NCBI GenBank assembly: GCA_003990745.1
Contig: RBNI01001680.1
Coordinates: 1-21,342, forward strand
Length of the DNA: 21,342 nt
Direction: 5' to 3'
Source: Jimgerdemannia flammicorona
Taxonomy: Eukaryota; Mucoromycota; Endogonomycetes; Endogonales; Endogonaceae
Positions 8,162-16,600 of this stretch are shown here, one piece after another. Position numbers and translations under genes: made by a program. Below the pieces are notes generated by a model that was not told where the DNA came from, made no database searches, and was given only the letters and a program-made list of their open reading frames with translations. The stretch's first letter is position 1. Each line of letters opens with the position of its first letter.

Positions 8162-10690
8162 TTAGCAACCCAAGCCCCACCAAGATTTTAGATACATACA
8201 TATCTGGATTGTCTCAGCATTCAGTATACACCTCTTTGGAGCAATGAGGTCCACCCTACCTGAGAACACCTGCTTGACAGGAGCACTGGAGACAGGAATC
8301 ACCAAATAGTTCCGAGTCATACCATATAGGCTAGGAAAGTCTATTTGATGTAGCTGCATATTCTAGTAGGTAGAGCAGTGGTTAGATTGGTGGGTTAAAT
8401 TGGCTCAATGCCCACCTGACAACCCACCTTCCACCAGTTGAGCATCTCTGCACCCTCTAGCAGGATCACATAATTACTAGTAAGGTAAATGATAAGTTTG
8501 TCTATTGACAGCAGCTCTTCTACTGATGGCTCTCTCTTTCTCTTTCTGCTGAAGTAAATGTAGGACAGAAGAGATCTCTTGGCATATTTATCTGGACTTC
8601 AGCCAGAACCTTATAGTGATATATAGTTTTTCTGGTATACTTCAATTATGGCCTACTTGATTCTCTCAATGAAGTGCTGCTCCCAGCCCTGATCTTTATA
8701 GTATTGTAGCTTTAAGCATGGGTCCAGCACTGTTTGAAGAAAAGAGAGTGAGTTTTTGTAGAGGTTTCTCTGTTTTGGAAGAAGCAACAGCCACATGCTA
8801 ATATTGATATACCTATACTAATTGAGTATATGGTGGTATCTGTTTTGGAGTAGTATTTTCTGAGCTTGCTTAGAGTAACCTCTATGGCATCTCTCTGATC
8901 TGGGCTTAACCATAAATCACCATAACCCTCCAGCCTGTCCTCAAGCTTGTCCTCTAGTCAGTCAATCAGAAGGTTATATACTGGTATTGCAGAGCTTATT
9001 ATTGGGGTTGTTTGTTTGACTATATTCTTCACACAATTGTCAAAATACTGGCAGTTATATGTGGTGAGATATTGCATTGTATAGAGGCAGACAAAATGAG
9101 TATAGAGATAGACAAAATGAGTATAGAGCCAGAGCAATTACCACTTACTTCCAAAACTCTGACAATATTCCTAAATATGTCCCACTTGCTTTCACCTAGA
9201 GCCTTATCCCATATTTTCTTGTCAGTAGCCACTATTGAATCTATTGGCTTTTTTTTGTTTTTTGTTTTTTTAAAAAATAAGTCTTCAATTATCCAAAATA
9301 AGTTGCTTCAGCCAACTGAAGAAAAAAAGGACATATACCACAACAAACTCTAGTGTACACTAGATCATTACAAATGTTGAGTTCCAATGCATACAGATGT
9401 CCAATATAAGCTCTTTCAGAGCTAAACTGATTGCCCTATACTGTGTAGTAAATTTTTCTCATCATTGTGGGGATGATCAGACTAATATAATCAGTTTGTA
9501 TAGCTTGAAAATTATACTCAGAGCCCCTCCTCTCTTGGATATTTTATCTATATATATAAGATAGTTCTGATCAATATATGGGTCTAGTATCACACATGGC
9601 AGCTCTCTGTACTAAAGGCCACATTTTCCTATTTGAGGCTAGCTGCTAAAACTTGGAAAAATGTTGAGTTATTTGTGGTATTATCTGTCATAATGGCCAA
9701 AATTTGTACTTGAAATATTTGGTCAGAAAATTTATGCAAAAATAAATAACCAATAAAATCTGTTTTATTTTAGAATCTCTCTCAAAATGCTGACCTGATG
9801 ACAAGCCCCTCTTTTTTACCTTAGTTGTGATCCCAAGCTCCTGGATATAACTAATAAAGTATCTGTAATGTTGTCTCCAGAATGAGGGCCAGCAAGTTTG
9901 ATGAAGTCAAGGGTGAGAGATTTAAGCTACTAATCAAGGTCAATCTAATGACTGATAATACCCAGAAACACAATTGCATTGAGGAATATCCATGTGTCAA
10001 TTGTAAATAAAATTTTATCTGCTAAATTCTGCTTATTGAATGTGAGGTTAAATTGGTAAGCTCTTTATAAATATATATATATAATTCAGCTTGCAAAGAT
10101 TATGGTGCTGCTCTTATTTTATCTGAAGTATCTGGTGGAGATTATCATGCTCCTTCCTATAGACCTCCAGGATATCTTTACAAATAGTATTAGTACTTGG
10201 CAAATATAAATCATGCTTGAGGAGATCAAAGATACATACTATACAATTAATCACTCTTGATAGTTATGAATGGCTGATCTATATACACAATCTAGCAAAT
10301 AAGCTAATTTCGAAATTCTGCTGAAGAGTATGGCTAAATATTTTTGATTAAATAGGGTTGTTGGTACAGAAATAGTCAGGCAATTGGATAAATATACCCA
10401 CTATAACTTGGATGTCAATTTTATTTATCTCTGTGTTCTTTTTTATTTTGTCAGAATACTTGTCTTTTATGTGTCAATATATGTTCAAAGTCATACCACT
10501 AAGCATTTTGAACTTCTGGCTGATGCAGTTTATGGGGGTAGATGAAACAGTATCATGTGTGTGTCAAACAAAAAGTATCAGTTATATCAATAGGTGCATC
10601 TTAATTTTTTTTCTGCAATAATTACAAACAATATCATCTTCTATCTTAGTACAATATTACCAAATTTCGGAATAAGGATTGTGTAGAAGG
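8162..10690 (-). pseudogene. hAT transposase pseudogene (hAT-2)
   Basis: The order on the minus strand is as expected for hAT. A probable BED zinc finger near 10590-10690 contains IVCNYCRKK. The block LDFIKLAGPHSGDN lies at about 9870-9915. The catalytic-core block MTDNTTNNS lies at 9664-9697, matching the family TDNASNN, whose Asp is catalytic. SKWDIFRNIVRVLEVS lies near 9140-9190. The C-terminal dimerization domain is an open 65-codon piece at 8162-8359 with DFPSLYGMTRNYLVIP, SSAPVKQVFSG and KSWWGLGC before the stop. Length (about 840 codons including possible introns) suits the family. Stops and frameshifts break it, so it is inactive. A GTAAGT shared with hAT-1 (complement of 9143-9148) may be a splice donor. 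A 21-bp duplication lies at 9090-9128. Confidence 0.85.
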
Positions 10691-10849
10691 TGTGAAACTA
10701 TCAGAGATGTTTAACTTGAAGCATCATCAGTACTATAAACTATTGAAGACTGATCTGTCAACATGTGTATTTGCATGTTTGTATATATATGTATATATTT
10801 GCATATATGTATTGTATATGTGGATGTATCTAGTATATGAGTCATATGG

Positions 10850-11130
10850 AGGATTTGGATTGGAGGATTTGGTTGAAGGATTCAGATGAGAATTTGGATT
10901 GAAGGATTCGAATTAGAGGATTTAAATTGGAGGATTTGAATTGGAGGATTCAGATTGAGTGATTTGGATTAAGTGATTTAAATTGAGTGATTTAGATTGA
11001 GTGATTTGAATTGAGTGATTCAGATTGAGTGATTTAGATTGGGGTAGTTCAGATGGGTGATTTGGATGGGGTGATTTGGATGGAGTGATTCAGATTAATC
11101 TGAGTTAATTCAGATGGCTTCAGATTTGAG
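10850..11130. repeat. 14-bp subterminal repeats, right end of hAT-2
   Basis: More than fifteen degenerate units of 13-16 bp, cleanest as ATTGAGTGATTTAG between about 10970 and 11040, changing to GGAGGATTTGGATT on the left and ATGGGGTGATTTGG on the right. In reverse complement they resemble the left-end units (about 10 of 14 positions), giving inverted arrays at both ends, as expected for transposase-binding sites. Confidence 0.75.
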
Positions 11131-11144
11131 ATTTAGATCAAACT

Positions 11145-11198
11145 ATCATGTGACAAATTGAATCCAGATTTGATTTGAATTAACTTATTCAGAGCACT
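11145..11198 (-). repeat. Right terminal inverted repeat of hAT-2
   Basis: Ends TATTCAGAGCACT, the reverse complement of the left terminus. The internal ATCATGTGACAAAT matches the left block at 13 of 14 positions. Confidence 0.65.
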
Positions 11199-11442
11199 AT
11201 ATTTAATTCTTTAGATTATATATAGTTCTAGTTTTTACATGTATTGCATTACTTTTTACTCTAATTTGTATTCTTTTTTCAAGTTATATATCTTATTAAG
11301 TAAGAATGTTGAGATAGCAACTTGATATATTAATATATGACTTATGCTATTTTATTAGATTTATATCATTCATCAGTAATACATAAAATATACAATCTAT
11401 GCAACTTTAATAAAGTACCTCTCTTTTATTATATATATATAT
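11199..11442. other. AT-rich flank, possibly the interrupted 5' end of hAT-1
   Basis: No reading frame. By position it is what hAT-2 and the Gypsy element inserted into, so it may be the rest of hAT-1 (BED region) or flanking DNA. Similarity to 10590-10640 (GCATTACTTTTTACTCTAAT against the matching part) is suggestive only. It ends in an AT dinucleotide run that received the Gypsy element. Confidence 0.35.
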
Positions 11443-11594
11443 TGTAATGGTGACTCCAGAATGATGACATCAGTACAGGAGACAGTCTTTCCTTTCAAGC
11501 CACCAGATTGGAGCGCAAGAAGATTATACAGCATATAAGATGAGCAATAATAACCAACTGTGAGTCATTGTGACTATAGTTGAGTATCTTGAGA

Positions 11595-11604
11595 AATATA
11601 AAAG
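11595..11604 (+). promoter_or_regulatory. TATA-like box upstream of the LTR reading frame
   Basis: AATATAAAAG, about 80 bases before the ATG at 11684. It is conserved in the other LTR at 18344-18353 within a well-conserved block. It could drive the LTR-encoded frame. Confidence 0.45.
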
Positions 11605-11683
11605 AAGGATCAAGGAACTATAGTAGCAGTAACCAACAAGACCCACTAATCCCAAAATAGCTCAAAGACTTACCATAAACAAA

Positions 11684-12514
11684 ATGCCTGCTGCTCACCA
11701 AACCTCAAGGTCAAGGAACTACCAAGGTATCTCAGTTGAAGAAAGGATGTTCCAAGACATCAGAAGAGCCATAAGGATCTACTCAAGAAGGACTCCTAGT
11801 GTTAACCTGGGTACTGGTGACTTTTATCATTATATCCTCTATTGTTGTGAAATGGAAACAAGAATCACCATTGCTATTGAATGCCTCCAAATATGGCAGG
11901 AGTATGAAATAGAAAACCTCTTGTACTGGGAGTTCCCACAGGCCAGCACTCAAGAGCTATAAGATGCCACTCTCATAGATATACATGAAACAAGGACAGC
12001 TAAGAAGATCCATCAGATCTTCAGGTATGTACCATAATCAATCTCCAACTTAGAGTATGTTAGAGTCTCAGACTTCAGAGATCTGTCATCCTACCATATC
12101 AATGCACTAGAAGCCAGGGTGGCCATAGAAGCCCAGTCCACTATCACCCTCAATAGTGATGAAGTAGAAGACTTCTAGTATCCCATTCTCTAGGACAATC
12201 CAGACCAATTTCTGCAAGGATTGATCTCAGTATTCTAAGACCCAAGCATCTAGGTTAGACCCCCCCAAGATCCCACATTTGTCTCCTATTTTGTAGAAGA
12301 GAACCTTATAGATTGGAGAGCCCCCAATTTTCCCATCACTAAACATGATGACATCATCAGCGATGACATCATCCCATGTGACATATGTGAGATGTGCAAT
12401 ATACACAAAGTATGCAAAACATGTGATCTATGTAATAATGATGAATTCATGAATCTTATCTCCTTCAGTAACAATGAGGATGAAGCCCTCATGGTCCTGA
12501 ACATTCTGCTCTAA
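11684..12514 (+). pseudogene. LTR-encoded protein, unknown function (5' LTR copy)
   Basis: ATG to TAA in one frame, 276 codons, with six internal stops (11960, 12035, 12176, 12191, 12236 and 12251). At every one the other LTR has a sense codon: CAA, TGG, TGG, CAG, CAA and CAG. The frame therefore looks like a real gene inactivated by C-to-T and G-to-A changes. The predicted protein starts MPAAHQTSRSRN and has a basic N-terminus with two RR pairs. Its central part is ordinary (SDFRDL, ALEARVA, EAQSTITLNSDEVEDF, DNPDQFLQGLISVF). A Cys-rich segment follows (CDICEMC, VCKTCDLC), then an acidic stretch, ending LMVLNILL. I recognise no family. Position inside an LTR recalls retroviral genes carried in U3, but no homology is claimed. 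Confidence 0.6.
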
Positions 12515-12527
12515 GTCTCTTAGTTAT

Positions 12528-12630
12528 ACTAAATAATGCCAGTATCAGCATTCTGATATAACACTAAATAATGCTAGCATCAGTATTCTGATATAATACT
12601 GAATAATATCAGTACCCTGAACCTGTACAA
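12528..12630. repeat. 35-bp tandem repeat in the LTR
   Basis: Nearly three units of a 35-bp motif starting ACTAAATAATGCCAG and containing ATTCTGATATAA (12528, 12563 and a partial at 12598). It is conserved in the 3' LTR at about 19276-19378. It lies between the LTR reading frame and the second TATA-like box, a position typical of U3 enhancer repeats. Confidence 0.7.
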
Positions 12631-12741
12631 CTATTAGTACTGACCCTGAAACTTAGTAGTTTTTTCTGTCCTGGCATTTTATTTTAGTTATTGGAATTTA
12701 TATTTAGCTTTATATCTTAGCAACTATTGAATTATATTTTG

Positions 12742-12774
12742 TATAAATATCCCTCTTATTTCCTCTGAAATAAA
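12742..12774 (+). promoter_or_regulatory. Second TATA-like box and poly(A) signal of the LTR
   Basis: TATAAATA (12742-12749) is followed by AATAAA (12769-12774), and both are conserved in the 3' LTR (19490-19497 and 19517-19522). A start shortly after 12770 would give a Gag-Pol transcript with a leader of roughly 230 bases, and the AATAAA in the 3' LTR would polyadenylate it. The U3/R boundary is inferred, not seen. Confidence 0.5.
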
Positions 12775-12990
12775 TTCAGTCAAGTTTCAGTTAAGTTCAC
12801 TTATACACACTTCCTTGCAAGCAATCTAAGAGATAACAAGATAGTTAAAGATAAGAAGTTTGAGGACTATAAGACCTTGGGAAGGCACTCTAATAAGAAC
12901 TTGCTTATAACAAACTTGAGTTAGTCTAAGAGATATATCTTGAAGAGAATCTGGCATATTTGAAGGACTCAGTGACCACTATGTGACAAC

Positions 12991-13009
12991 TTGGTGTCTA
13001 TTGACTAAT
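12991..13009 (+). other. Putative primer-binding site
   Basis: TTGGTGTCTATTGACTAAT starts two bases after the 5' LTR. The TGG is what pairing with a tRNA CCA end requires. I cannot name the tRNA. It would overlap the Gag start codon at 13008. Confidence 0.45.
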
Positions 13010-14281
13010 GATTCAAGATGAATTCCTCACTTTTAAGCTGAAAAATGAACAACCCTCACAACAACTACTCTGACTACAAGAGTCACCCCTGCAAGAATTC
13101 AAGATAAGATAGAAATGTGTCCCCCCACATTCTATAGATATACTACTGAAGAGTCAATCCTGACCTTCATTGAAGACTTTGAACAATTCACTGCCATATG
13201 AGCCCTTGGTGTGGATGCACAATTGGCCCTTCTACCAGTCAGTCTCAGAGGACCCACCAGAGACAAGTTTAATATAGCTACTATTACCAATAATAGTGCA
13301 GCTAAACTTGCCAACATGAAGGCCTTCCTCAGAACAACATACTATATTGAAGAGATCAAGCAAGCTCTCAAGAATCAACTTAACACTATCTGCCAGAGAC
13401 TTAGTAAAGATTCCAACTCATTCTATACCCGAATCTGTCACCAGATTGTCTTGGCTGGCTATGATGATGCTCTCAAGGAACAAATAGTGGATTCAACCTT
13501 CCTCAAAGGAGTTCACTCTGAAATTTCTCTAGCAATCCAGTCTACTCTAGCTATACTGACCCTTGATCAGAAAGTGATCTTTGTATAGAGATATTGCACT
13601 ACCAGACACTCTGCTGAACACTCAATGGAGAAAATAACTGGCATCAAGATAGAGCCATCAAAACCAACTAGTATTATATCTGCCATAGTTATAAACAGAC
13701 AACCAACCCCACCTACCCCCAAGGCACCCAAAGCTGACCCAGTGGAAGAACTTGCCAAGCAGTTCACTGAGATGACTGCACACCTTGGTGATGTTGTTAG
13801 AGAAGTCTGAAGTGTCAACAGGAGACCAGTGCAGAGATTTGCAGCTGCTACAGAAGAACACAATATCATATGCTTCAGATGTGGAGAAGGCCACTATACA
13901 AAGAATTGCATGACTGAAACAAGATACAAAGCCCAACCAAGCAATGCTAGTAGAACCAGAGAACAAACTAATACAGTAGTTATTAAGGAGATTGGTGATA
14001 CTGATGATGAAGAATACTATGAGGAGCTCAAATTCTACTCTGCTACTAAAGGTACCAGAACTCAGTCCAAGCTCTATAACAAGAAGAGCAACAGCAAGCC
14101 AGTTGGAAGATCAAAGAAGACCCCAGCTGTCACTATACAAAGCAAGACTCAACTCGAGAAGATTGATCAAGACATGGAGTTAGATGAAGCTGCCCACCAA
14201 ATCATTGAAGGAACTACTCTAGTCTCAGGAAAAAGTGAAAGCAAGAAGGAACAGAAGCTGTGCAAGACCAAGATCCACTAG
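13008..14281 (+). pseudogene. gag: Gag region with CCHC zinc knuckle
   Basis: Forms the capsid of the virus-like particle and packages the RNA. The N-terminal part (13008-13110) is Gln/Leu-rich (LLxLQESPLQEFKIR). Then comes PPTFYRY and a capsid-like helical region containing FIEDFEQF, LPVSLRGPTRDKF and FYTRICHQIVLAGYDDALKEQ. A proline-rich linker (PTPPTPKAPKADP) lies near 13700. The nucleocapsid knuckle CFRCGEGHYTKNC at about 13873-13911 has the CX2CX4HX4C spacing. After it comes an acidic then Lys/Ser-rich stretch to the TAG at 14279. Stops at 13199, 13586 and 13808 break it. The knuckle confirms the retroelement Gag identity; the capsid call rests on position and general character. Confidence 0.8.
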
Positions 14282-14869
14282 TATGATATCTATAAGGACT
14301 TTAAGGAACAGAAGGTCAATACTACTTTTGGACAGCTAGCTGAAGTCCCTGCCTTCAGACAGCAGTTGAGAGTAGGACTTGCAACTACTGCCAAGAATCA
14401 AGAGTACAAGATTGTAGAAGCTCACAATACACAGGAAGAATCTGAAAACTCAGGTGAAAAATCTAAAGACCAGTGCAAGACATCAGCCTATACCCCATGT
14501 CAGATTAAAGACTATATCTTTGATACCATTATTGATACCAGTGCTGGAAGATGTCTCATGAGCAAGAAGACAATTGACCACCTAGGCTGAGACATTGAAG
14601 AGTCCACTAAGATGGTCTATATTACAGCAGATGGTATATGAGCTACCCTCCTTGGCAAAATCTGAGAAGTCTCCATCAAAATAGGAGGAGCTACCATCCC
14701 AGTAGATGTGATTGTTATAAGTGCCACCAACTATAACATCTTCATTGGCAACCAATGGCTCCACAAGGCCAAGGCCATCATTGATCTCAATGCTCAGAAG
14801 ATGCAGATCAATTATAGAGGGAGAAAGGTATGAGTCTCTATCAATGTCCACAAAGGAGTCCTATCAGAT
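14282..14869 (+). pseudogene. Aspartic protease (retropepsin-like) region of Pol
   Basis: Processes the polyprotein as a dimer. The active-site loop reads IIDTSAGRCLM at about 14530-14562; retropepsins usually have DTGA or DSGA, and AGT here is one G-to-A change from GGT. A flap-like ADG lies near 14630, and the second hallmark is YNIFIGNQWLHKAKAIIDL near 14733-14790, where Gypsy proteases have a YxxILGxxWL pattern. TGA stops at 14588, 14639, 14663 and 14831 each sit where a CGA arginine would fit. The region continues in frame with Gag before it and the dUTPase segment after it. Confidence 0.75.
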
Positions 14870-15622
14870 ATGGTGGAAGGAGATAAAGAGGACACAGAGG
14901 TCTTCATACACTCAGTGAACAAGAACAAGAATAAGACACCTAAGCTCACAGATGAGCAGTGGTATAATAAGATTATTGATGGCTATACCCCTCAAGGAAG
15001 ATGCCTCCATGATACTAGAATATACTGCTCTGAACACCTGAATGACTGCTGGTCCTGTATCAGTGAAGTCAGGAAAATCTGCCAATATAAACATGAGCAA
15101 GAAGCTGCCAAAGTAAAAAGAAAAGCTAAAGAAGATGACCAGCTCCCAGAGCTTCAAGCTGACAGTGATGATAAGGAGGAACAAGAACCAGATATCACCC
15201 TCAAGATTAAGAAGTTCTACTCCAAAGCCAAGATCCCAGAATACAAGACTAAAGGAGCCATAGGAATAGACCTTGTCAGCATTCAAGATGCTACCCTTAA
15301 ACCACAGACCACCACCCTACTTGGCACTGGAATTGGAGTCAAGCTGCCAGAGAACTATACTAGAATTATCAAGACCAGGAGCAGTCTGGCCAAAAGTGAA
15401 ATCTCAGTTGAAGGAGGAGTAATTGGCCCTGATTACACTGGCAAGATCTTCCTTATAGTTAGGAATCACAACCCCACCACTCCATTTGAAGTCAAGAAGC
15501 ATGACAGGATTGGCCAGATGCTGATCTACGAAATCAAGAAACCTAAGATCACTGAAGCCATTGAACTCATCAAGACTAAGAGAGGAGAACAAGACTTTGG
15601 ATCCACTAGAAGAGGAGCCTAT
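14870..15622 (+). CDS. dUTPase-like domain of Pol with Cys/His-rich leader
   Basis: dUTPases hydrolyse dUTP to dUMP and limit uracil in new DNA. Numbering from the ATG at 14870, all five trimeric dUTPase motifs are visible in order: motif 1 AIGIDLVS (130-137), motif 2 TRSSLAKS (169-176), motif 3 GGVIGPDYTG (182-191), motif 4 DRIGQMLI (212-219) and motif 5 RGEQDFGSTRRG (238-249). In motif 3 the usual catalytic Asp (GVIDxDY) is Gly186, so activity is uncertain. Ahead of it, residues 45-75 form a Cys/His cluster (C45, H47, C53, H56, C60, C63, C71, H75) and residues 80-110 are highly charged. This lies in the longest stop-free stretch of the element (14834-15877). It sits between protease and RT, and the frame continues into both, so it is a Pol domain rather than a separate gene. 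Confidence 0.85.
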
Positions 15623-16197
15623 GCTGCCACCAAGATTACCAAATTTGAGTACAAGAAAGACAAGGACCAGAATAAGCACACATATACTATTGGAGAAAAC
15701 TTTCCCCTGGAAGAACAACTTCTCAAGATCCTGCACCAGAATGAAGAAGTACTTACTACAGACTTCAGAGATATCCACAATCAAGAACTCAAGTACTACC
15801 ATAAAGTTGACACTGGTGATACCAAGCCCATCTACCAGAAAGCCAGACCCATACCACCTGTCTACAGAGAATGGCTGTGAGCAGAACTTAAGGAAATAGA
15901 AGAAGCTGGAATCATCAAGCAAGCTATCAGTCCCTAGGCTTCACCTATTGTCCTCATCCCAAAGAAAGGAAGCAAGCCTGGAGAGTTTGTGCCAAGACTC
16001 TGCATTGACTACAGGAAGCTCAATGCCATCACCAACCACAGAAGTCCATACCTTCCTTGGACTGGCCAGCTACTATAGAAGATTCATCAAAGAATACTCC
16101 AACATTGCAGCACCTATCTATGAGTTATTGAAGAAAGAAACCAATTCAAATGGACCAAGAAATGCCAAGAAACCTTCAATGAACTCAAGACCAGGTT
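15623..16197 (+). pseudogene. Reverse transcriptase with catalytic core deleted
   Basis: RT copies the element RNA into DNA. The N-terminal connection (HKVDTGDTKPIYQKARPIPP near 15800-15860) and first fingers motif (SPIVLIPKK, then PRLCIDYRKLNAIT at about 15984-16030) are typical of Gypsy RT. The next residues that make sense, in another frame, are TTEVHTFLGLASYYRRFI (about 16035-16090), normally found at the C-terminal end of RT. Some 150-170 residues that usually lie between, including the YxDD active site, are missing. Stops at 15878 and 15935 also break it. A one-base loss near 16142 returns the frame in FKWTKKCQETFNELK. This copy therefore cannot encode an active RT. Confidence 0.85.
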
Positions 16198-16600
16198 GAT
16201 CCAAGCACCTATTCTCAGAAGACCAGATTGGAACCTAGAATTCATCCTGCAGACAGATGCAAGTGCTATAGGACTTGGAGTAGTCCTAGCTCAGAAGAAA
16301 GATGGACATGAATATGTCATCTCCTATATAAGCCGAGGTACCCATGGAGCAGAACAGAACTACAAGTCATGCAAGCTTGAATGCTTAGCAGTAGTTTGGG
16401 CAGTAGACAAGTTCTACTACTACCTAGCCAGGAAACACTTCACCATTCAAACAGATTATTCCACTCTTGTCTGACTATTCCACACTTTGAACTCCAAAGG
16501 AATATATGTCAGATAGATCTACAGGCTGCAAGAGTATGACTATACTGTCAAGTACTGCTCAGGAAGAACTAACACCAATGCTGATACACTCTCAAGGACA
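16196..16600 (+). pseudogene. RNase H domain of Pol
   Basis: Removes the RNA strand during reverse transcription. The open part (16196-16474) shows the family pattern: QTDASAIGLGVVLAQ with the first catalytic Asp (residue 21), KLECLAVVWAV with Glu62, and TDYSTL with Asp87. The Tyr in TDYSTL is usually His and is one C-to-T change away. After TGA (16472) and TAG (16514) it continues RLQEYDYTVKYCSGRTNTNADTLSR in pieces, the usual C-terminal end with a further conserved Asp. It directly follows RT and precedes integrase. Confidence 0.85.

Larger units (their letters stand above)
4160..11198. mobile_element. hAT-2: large hAT-type element with TIRs
   Basis: The ends are inverted copies. AGTGCTCTGAATA begins at 4160 and its reverse complement ends at 11198. 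A second inverted block, ATTTGTCAYATGAT, lies inside each end (4204-4217 and 11145-11158). Both ends carry 14-bp subterminal repeats. A hAT transposase pseudogene lies on the minus strand at 8162-10690. The element is unusually long for hAT because about 4 kb between the left end and the transposase holds minisatellites, unknown reading frames and a nested retroposed insert. The insertion point coincides with the loss of hAT-1 alignment. A clear 8-bp target duplication was not found in the AT-rich flanks, so the boundaries are likely but not proven. Confidence 0.65.
11443..12988 (+). repeat. 5' LTR (1546 bp) of the Gypsy element
   Basis: Begins TGTAATGG and ends ATGTGACA; it aligns end to end with 18192-19735. 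It holds, in order, a TATA-like box (11597), a 276-codon reading frame (11684-12514), a 35-bp repeat (12528-12630), a second TATA-like box (12742) and AATAAA (12769). It is unusually long and gene-bearing for an LTR. Confidence 0.93.

Noticed and set aside
4152..11206. 8-bp target-site duplication of hAT-2
   Set aside because: The flanks are AT-rich and no offset gives a convincing match, so it was not claimed.
12286..12504. Minus-strand reading frames inside both LTRs (also 19034-19252)
   Set aside because: They are shadows of the plus-strand LTR gene, whose lesions complement each other between the copies.
12991..13009. Assignment of a specific primer tRNA
   Set aside because: Only the TGG start fits the rule; without tRNA sequences of the host no pairing can be shown.
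14870..15880. A stand-alone 336-residue dUTPase gene
   Set aside because: The frame continues upstream into the protease and Gag through TGA at 14831 and downstream into RT through TGA at 15878. The ATG at 14870 is internal to the polyprotein.
15404..15922. 172-codon minus-strand reading frame
   Set aside because: It lies opposite the dUTPase/RT coding sequence, is hydrophobic and repetitive, and shows no domain; an antisense shadow.
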